A stretch of DNA of 64,000 bases, taken from Halothermothrix orenii H 168. GTDB lineage: Bacteria; Bacillota; Halanaerobiia; Halanaerobiales; Halothermotrichaceae. This document shows positions 60,142 through 64,000 of this stretch, piece by piece; the stretch's first letter is position 1; each line of letters starts with the position of its first letter. The translations under genes and the position numbers were made by a program. The notes beneath the pieces are model-generated. The model was not told the origin of the DNA and did no database searches. It saw only the letters and a program-made list of their open reading frames with translations. The stretch spans positions 683,937 through 747,936 of the forward strand of contig NC_011899.1 in NCBI RefSeq assembly GCF_000020485.1, read 5' to 3'.

Positions 60142-60516
60142 ATGGAGGAAGAACGCCTTAAAATTCTAAAAATGGTTGAGGAAGGTAAGGTTAGTGTTGA
60201 GGAGGCTAATGAACTGCTGGAAACAATGGAATTTAAAGAAAAAGAGGTACACAGAGAAAATCAGCAAAAGAAAAAGCAGCCCTTTCTTAAAATATTAGTT
60301 GAGTCCGAGGATGGAGAAGAGGTTGATATTTCAATTCCCCTGTCCCTGGCAAAGGTTGCTCTTAATTTTATGCCAGAGGAGGCCCGGGAAACCCTTAATG
60401 AGCAGGAAATAAATCTTGAAGACATACTGAAAAAGGTCGAAGATGATTTAGAAGATGGAACGTTAGTAAATATAAAAGATGGTGAAAACACGGTATTAAT
60501 TAAAATTGAAAGATAA
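60142..60516 (+). CDS. SHOCT-like domain protein, partner of the DUF2089 regulator
   Basis: The 124-residue acidic protein starts with a SHOCT-like helical hairpin (ERLKILKMVEEGKVSVEEANELLETM, residues 4-29). A short charged linker and a small alpha/beta domain follow (about 45-124: LKILVESEDGEEVDISIPLSLAKVALNFMP, then DGTLVNIKDGENTVLIKIE). The second part resembles the fold found after such helices in DUF4097/YvlB-type proteins. Function unknown; probably an antagonist or co-regulator for the preceding protein. AGGAGGTGAT before the ATG; 11-bp gap. Confidence 0.75.
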   Translation: MEEERLKILKMVEEGKVSVEEANELLETMEFKEKEVHRENQQKKKQPFLKILVESEDGEEVDISIPLSLAKVALNFMPEEARETLNEQEINLEDILKKVEDDLEDGTLVNIKDGENTVLIKIER

Positions 60517-60550
60517 ATAAAAGTATTTTTATGTTTTGTTGATTTTTTTA

Positions 60551-60616
60551 ATGGTTAGCCCTGCCAGGCCAGGGTCAGGCAGGGGTTGTAAGGTGCGAAA
60601 ACTGGTGGGCTATCAT
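60551..60616 (+). other. GC-rich, self-complementary block (structured RNA candidate) before the M29 gene
   Basis: ATG-x-TAGCCC (60551-60561) can pair with GGGCTA-x-CAT (60607-60616), and inside it TGCC (60562-60565) can pair with GGCA (60578-60581). The block is clearly richer in G and C than the flanking sequence and contains no open frame. It matches no RNA family I recognise. Confidence 0.4.
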
Positions 60617-60707
60617 GAAAAGGTAAGGTGTTGGGATGGTTTTATAATCAAGGTTTTTAAAAACTAATTTATTTGAAGGTAACAACTACTGGAAGGGTGA
60701 TTTGTAA

Positions 60708-61814
60708 ATGGTTAATCCAATGATAGAAAAATATGCCAGGGTAATAGTTAATTATTCACTGGGAATAAATAAAGGGGATTCAGTCTTAATACAGGGGAAT
60801 ATGATAACCGAACCCATGATTAAGGCCATATATAAAGAGGTTATTAAAGCCGGGGGTCATCCTCTGGTAATAAGTAATTTTGAAGGTCAGGAAGAAATCT
60901 TTTATAAATTTGCCTCTGAAGAACAGTTAACATATCAGTCTCCTTTCAGGAAGTACTTAATAGAAAATGTTGATGCAATGGTCAGGGTCCTCGGTAATTA
61001 TAATACAAAAGGGCTTAGCAATGTAAATCCAGAGAAAATAAGCAAAAGAAGTAAAGCTAATAAAGAAATTACCGAGATTTATATGAACAGGGCTGCATCA
61101 GGAGACCTCAGGTGGAATATCTGTCAATATCCAACTCTTGCTGATGCCCAGGAGGCTAAAATGTCCCTAGAGGATTATGAAGACTTTGTTTTTAAGGCCT
61201 GCCATTTAGATAAGGAAGACCCGATTAAATACTGGAGGGAGTTTGGAGAAAGGCTGGAAAAGATTGCTCAATTTCTGGAATCCAAGTCTGAACTGCATTT
61301 TGTCTCTGAAGACACTGACATAAAATGCCGGGTAGATGGTCGTAAATGGGTTGCGGATAAAGGTGAGGAAAATTATCCCGGTGGTGAAGTCTTTACCGGA
61401 CCTGTTGAAGATAGTGTTGAGGGTAAAATCAGATTTTCATTCCCGGGTATTTTCCAGGGGAAAGAGATAGAAGATATCAGATTGATATTTAAAGAAGGCA
61501 AGGTTGTTGAAGCCAGTGCTTCAAAAGGTGAGGACCTCCTTCATTCCCTTCTTGATACAGATAAAGGGTCACGGTTTGTCGGTGAAGTAGCAATTGGTTG
61601 TAATACAGGTATTAAGAAGTTTACCCGTAATATGCTCTTTGATGAAAAAATTGGTGGGACAATTCATTTTGCCATCGGTAGTAGTTATCCAGAAACCGGC
61701 GGAAAAAATGTATCCAGTATTCACTGGGATATGCTGTGTGATATGAAGAAGAATGGCCGGATATATGCAGATGGAGAATTATTTTATGAAAACGGGGAGT
61801 TTTTAAAACTGTAG
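60708..61814 (+). CDS. M29-family aminopeptidase
   Basis: The 368-residue metallopeptidase has the M29 (thermophilic aminopeptidase, AmpS/PepS) features: YSLGINKGDSVLIQGN, VDAMVRVLGNYNTKGL, GEENYPGGEVFTGPVEDSVEG with metal-ligand glutamates, VGEVAIGCNTGI and HFAIGSSYPETGGKN ... SSIHWDMLCDM (His and Asp ligands). It removes N-terminal residues from peptides. ATG after GAAGGGTGAT. The 191-bp gap before it holds the GC-rich block; a terminator pair follows. Confidence 0.92.
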   Translation: MVNPMIEKYARVIVNYSLGINKGDSVLIQGNMITEPMIKAIYKEVIKAGGHPLVISNFEGQEEIFYKFASEEQLTYQSPFRKYLIENVDAMVRVLGNYNTKGLSNVNPEKISKRSKANKEITEIYMNRAASGDLRWNICQYPTLADAQEAKMSLEDYEDFVFKACHLDKEDPIKYWREFGERLEKIAQFLESKSELHFVSEDTDIKCRVDGRKWVADKGEENYPGGEVFTGPVEDSVEGKIRFSFPGIFQGKEIEDIRLIFKEGKVVEASASKGEDLLHSLLDTDKGSRFVGEVAIGCNTGIKKFTRNMLFDEKIGGTIHFAIGSSYPETGGKNVSSIHWDMLCDMKKNGRIYADGELFYENGEFLKL

Positions 61815-61862
61815 AATAAAAAATTAAAATTTAAATAAATATTATCATGAAAAGAAAATCAA

Positions 61863-61914
61863 AGCTTCACCTCTTAAGTATCCTGAATTAAAGAACAGGG
61901 GTGGGGCTTTTTTT
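61863..61914 (+). terminator. Terminator of the M29 gene
   Basis: AGCTTCACCTC (61863-61873) pairs with GGGGTGGGGCT (61898-61908), 11 bp with several G-U pairs and a 24-nt loop, followed by TTTTTTT. Confidence 0.65.
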
Positions 61915-61916
61915 AT

Positions 61917-61956
61917 TAAATAATAGCACTTCCCTGGAGGAAAGTGCTATTATTTA
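61917..61956. terminator. Bidirectional terminator between the M29 gene and glgA
   Basis: TAAATAATAGCACTT / AAGTGCTATTATTTA is a 15-bp perfect inverted repeat with a 10-nt centre. A/T tracts on both arms let it work on both strands; its right end overlaps the glgA stop region. Confidence 0.85.
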
Positions 61957-63390
61957 ATTAACATTGATTAATTTTTTATATAATTTTTGATATTTCAGGG
62001 CTGATTGTTTCCAGCTAAAGTCTGTCTTTAAATTATTTTCTCTGATGGTATTCCACAGGTTTTTATTTTTATATATTGTAAGGGCTTCATCTATTGCTTT
62101 TAACATACTTTTAGAGTTAAATTCATCAAACAAAAAGCCATTACCTGTTCCAGAGTCAGGATCAAATGGTTTAACAGAGTCCTTAAGGCCTCCAGTCTTC
62201 CGGACAATTGGTATAGTGCCATATCGCATCGCTATTAACTGGCCGAGGCCACAGGGTTCAAATAGAGAAGGCATAAGAAAAATGTCTGAACCAGCATAAA
62301 TTTTTCTGGCCAGCTCATTATCAAATTTAATATTGACAGAAAGATTTGTCCCATATGCAAAACGGGCTTCCTTAAAGAAGAGTTCATAGTTTTTATCTCC
62401 GGTTCCCAGTAAAATAAACTGTATATTTCGGGAGAGGATGTGGGGCAGGGCCTGTACCAGCAAATCAATTCCTTTTTGTTTATATAATCTTGAAATTACT
62501 GAAATAACAGGGGTGTTTTTGTCAACAGGTAAACCCAGTTCTTGTTGGAGTTTTAATTTGTTTTTTATTTTCCGAACAGGATTTTTCAGACTGAAATTTT
62601 GGTAGAGGTAGGGGTCTGTTTCAGGATTATATTCTTCATAATCCAGTCCATTCATAATTCCAAAAAGTTCCTTTGACCTTGATTTTAAAACACCGTGAAG
62701 TTGTTCCCCATATTCTGGAGTTGTTATTTCTTCAGCATAGTTATTACTGACTGTAGTTATGATATCAGAAAAAATTAACCCTCCTTTAAGGAAATTAACC
62801 TGTCCAAAAAATTCCACGCCATCGGGTTTGAAATAGATATAATCAAGTCCCAGTATATCTTCAAGGATATTTTCGGGGAATACCCCCTGAAATTTGAGGT
62901 TATGGATTGTTAATATTGTTTTCATATGATGATAAAATTTTTTCTGGCTAAAATGATCCTTCAAAAAGACGGGGAGCAACCCGGTATGCCAGTCATGGCA
63001 ATGTATGATATCTGGTTTAAAACCTAAAATTGGCAGAATATACAGGGCCGCCCGGGAAAGGAAGGCAAATCTTTCGGCATCATCATGGTAGCCATATATC
63101 CTGGTCCGGTTAAAATAATAACTGTTATCGACAAAATAGAAGGGGACTCCTTTAAAGGTAGTCCCCTCCAGGGTACAAAATTGTTTACGCCAGGCAAGGG
63201 GTACAACGAGGCTATTTATGTAACCCATTTGTGATTTGTATTTTTCGGGAATAGAACCGTATTTCGGTATCATAACCCTGACATCATGGCCCTGTTTTTT
63301 TAATGCTAATGGCAACGACCCGACAACATCCCCCAGACCTCCGACTTTAATAAATGGATAAGATTCGGCAGCGACAAATAGTATCTTCAT
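61954..63390 (-). CDS. glgA: Glycogen (starch) synthase
   Basis: The 478-residue GT5 enzyme starts KILFVAAESYPFIKVGGLGDVVGSLPLAL, with the ADP-glucose-binding KVGGLGD loop. It has HCHDWHTGLLPVFLKDHF, the PEYGEQLHGVL and ISRLYKQKGIDLL segments and the GT-B acceptor motif PSLFEPCGLGQLIAMRYGTIPIVRKTGGLKDSV (catalytic EPCGL). It extends alpha-1,4-glucan from ADP-glucose in the cytoplasm. It is read after glgD (13-bp gap) on the minus strand, so the window cuts a glycogen operon. Confidence 0.97.
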   Translation of the reverse strand: MKILFVAAESYPFIKVGGLGDVVGSLPLALKKQGHDVRVMIPKYGSIPEKYKSQMGYINSLVVPLAWRKQFCTLEGTTFKGVPFYFVDNSYYFNRTRIYGYHDDAERFAFLSRAALYILPILGFKPDIIHCHDWHTGLLPVFLKDHFSQKKFYHHMKTILTIHNLKFQGVFPENILEDILGLDYIYFKPDGVEFFGQVNFLKGGLIFSDIITTVSNNYAEEITTPEYGEQLHGVLKSRSKELFGIMNGLDYEEYNPETDPYLYQNFSLKNPVRKIKNKLKLQQELGLPVDKNTPVISVISRLYKQKGIDLLVQALPHILSRNIQFILLGTGDKNYELFFKEARFAYGTNLSVNIKFDNELARKIYAGSDIFLMPSLFEPCGLGQLIAMRYGTIPIVRKTGGLKDSVKPFDPDSGTGNGFLFDEFNSKSMLKAIDEALTIYKNKNLWNTIRENNLKTDFSWKQSALKYQKLYKKLINVN

Positions 63391-63403
63391 CTGGTTCTCC
63401 CTT

Positions 63404-64000
63404 CTAGATAATTGATTTCTTACGGGCTCTGATTGGGTATTTTAAATCCCCGATTAGTTTTTTATCCTGGTTGACAATAACATTTTTATCAAGAATAGCA
63501 TTTTCAATAACAGCATTTTCTTCTATTTTGCACTTTTGCATAATAATACTGTTTTTGATTTTAGCGTTTTTATGAACCCTGACTCCTCTAAAAATAATAC
63601 TGTTTTCAACATGACCTTCAATGATACATCCATTGGCCAGTAACGAATTAATTACCTTTGACTTCTGAGAAAACTTTGTAGGGGGTTCGTCTTTAACTTT
63701 GGTGTAAATAACACCTGAATCTGAAAATAATTCTTTCCATATTTCTGGATTTAAGAGGTCCATATTACATTTGAAATAATTCTGGATAGAGTTTATAATA
63801 CCAGCATAACCGTTGTGGTGATAAGCATAAGCCCTTAATTTACCAAGGTAATGGGCTATACCATCTCTAACAAAATCTTTTTTGTTATGGGAAATACAAT
63901 AATCAATAATATCAATCAGGAGTGATTTTTTCAAAATATATGTCTCCAGAGAGATTTTGCTGCCATTGTCAGGGTTATCAGTTAGTTCAGTAATCCATCC
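63404..64000 (-). CDS. glgD: Glucose-1-phosphate adenylyltransferase regulatory subunit GlgD, partial
   Basis: The frame runs off the right edge with no start inside the window: codons upstream of TTG 63934 (ITELTDNPDNG...SLETYILKKSLL) continue without a stop to 64000. The 198 visible residues are the C-terminal half of GlgD/GlgC: ISLETYILKKSLLIDII, AYAYHHNGYAGIINSIQNYFKCNMDLL and then a left-handed beta-helix with repeated hexapeptides (GCIIEGHVENSIIFRGVRVHKNAKIKNSIIM). Compared with GlgC, the tail is shorter and lacks the usual GTVI-type ending, which favours the regulatory subunit GlgD. ADP-glucose made by GlgC/GlgD feeds glgA. Confidence 0.88.
   Translation of the reverse strand, partial: GWITELTDNPDNGSKISLETYILKKSLLIDIIDYCISHNKKDFVRDGIAHYLGKLRAYAYHHNGYAGIINSIQNYFKCNMDLLNPEIWKELFSDSGVIYTKVKDEPPTKFSQKSKVINSLLANGCIIEGHVENSIIFRGVRVHKNAKIKNSIIMQKCKIEENAVIENAILDKNVIVNQDKKLIGDLKYPIRARKKSII

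Noticed and set aside
1-64000. CRISPR arrays, insertion sequences, prophage, toxin-antitoxin or defence genes
   Set aside because: Looked for repeated spacers, transposase motifs and typical defence proteins; none seen. All direct repeats found are single duplications.

Overview
The window is an AT-rich, densely coded stretch of a low-GC, anaerobic, fermentative Firmicutes chromosome. The gene content (sporulation genes, [FeFe]-hydrogenase, NfnAB, ferredoxin-linked 2-oxoacid oxidoreductase, OLE RNA) and the style of the proteins fit Halanaerobiales, most likely Halothermothrix orenii or a close relative. That genus-level call is from memory of the group, not from a search. No prophage, transposase, CRISPR array or rRNA is seen; the only tRNA is tRNA-Leu(CAG).

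Layout. 1-7750: C-terminal end of an [FeFe]-hydrogenase, a CBS protein, FxsA, an AbrB-type regulator, a YhaO/YhaN (SbcCD-like) pair and a Gate-domain membrane protein. 8035-15975: a cell-wall cluster with a LysM subtilase, a six-LysM SleB hydrolase, an NlpC/P60 lipoprotein, an L,D-transpeptidase and a LysM polysaccharide deacetylase. 16205-19125: tRNA-Leu, a small orphan gene and nfnAB. 19142-32015: a long run folD-xseA-xseB-ispA-[OLE RNA]-oapA-dxs-tlyA-nadK-argR-recN-spoIVB-spo0A. 32108-35288: a SteA/SteB-like pair and two glycosyltransferases. 35380-41949: a TrmB-type regulator and a complete arginine deiminase set arcA, arcB, arcD, arcC. 42116-43973: a chemoreceptor and a small hydrophobic protein. 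44266-53910: a P-loop protein, a sigma-54 activator, a sigma-54 promoter and an operon fermenting branched-chain amino acids. 54189-61814: a peptidase, DUF3866, Nudix hydrolase, EndoQ-like nuclease, SpoIIM, DUF2089/SHOCT pair and M29 aminopeptidase. 61954-64000 (minus strand): glgD (cut by the edge) and glgA.

The highlight is the region 22467-23882. A ~580-nt non-coding RNA closed by a long terminal helix lies between ispA and a four-helix membrane protein, followed by dxs. Position, size and partner gene identify it as OLE RNA with its protein OapA. Both have clear sigma-A promoters of their own.

Metabolically, peptides and amino acids look central. Peptidases (pepT-like, M29) feed two pathways that make ATP by substrate-level phosphorylation. 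One is arginine to ornithine and carbamoyl phosphate (arcABDC). The other is Leu/Ile/Val to branched 2-oxoacids (two leucine-dehydrogenase paralogues), then acyl-CoA plus reduced ferredoxin (Vor), then acyl phosphate (Ptb), then branched fatty acid plus ATP (Buk). The reduced ferredoxin and NADH can be handled by NfnAB and the hydrogenase.

Other points of note: nadK and the NlpC/P60 lipoprotein gene both appear to start at ATT codons; arcC is bracketed by two long-stem RNA-like inverted-repeat elements; the spoIIM Shine-Dalgarno sequence is buried in a hairpin; and several intergenic gaps carry short tandem duplications.
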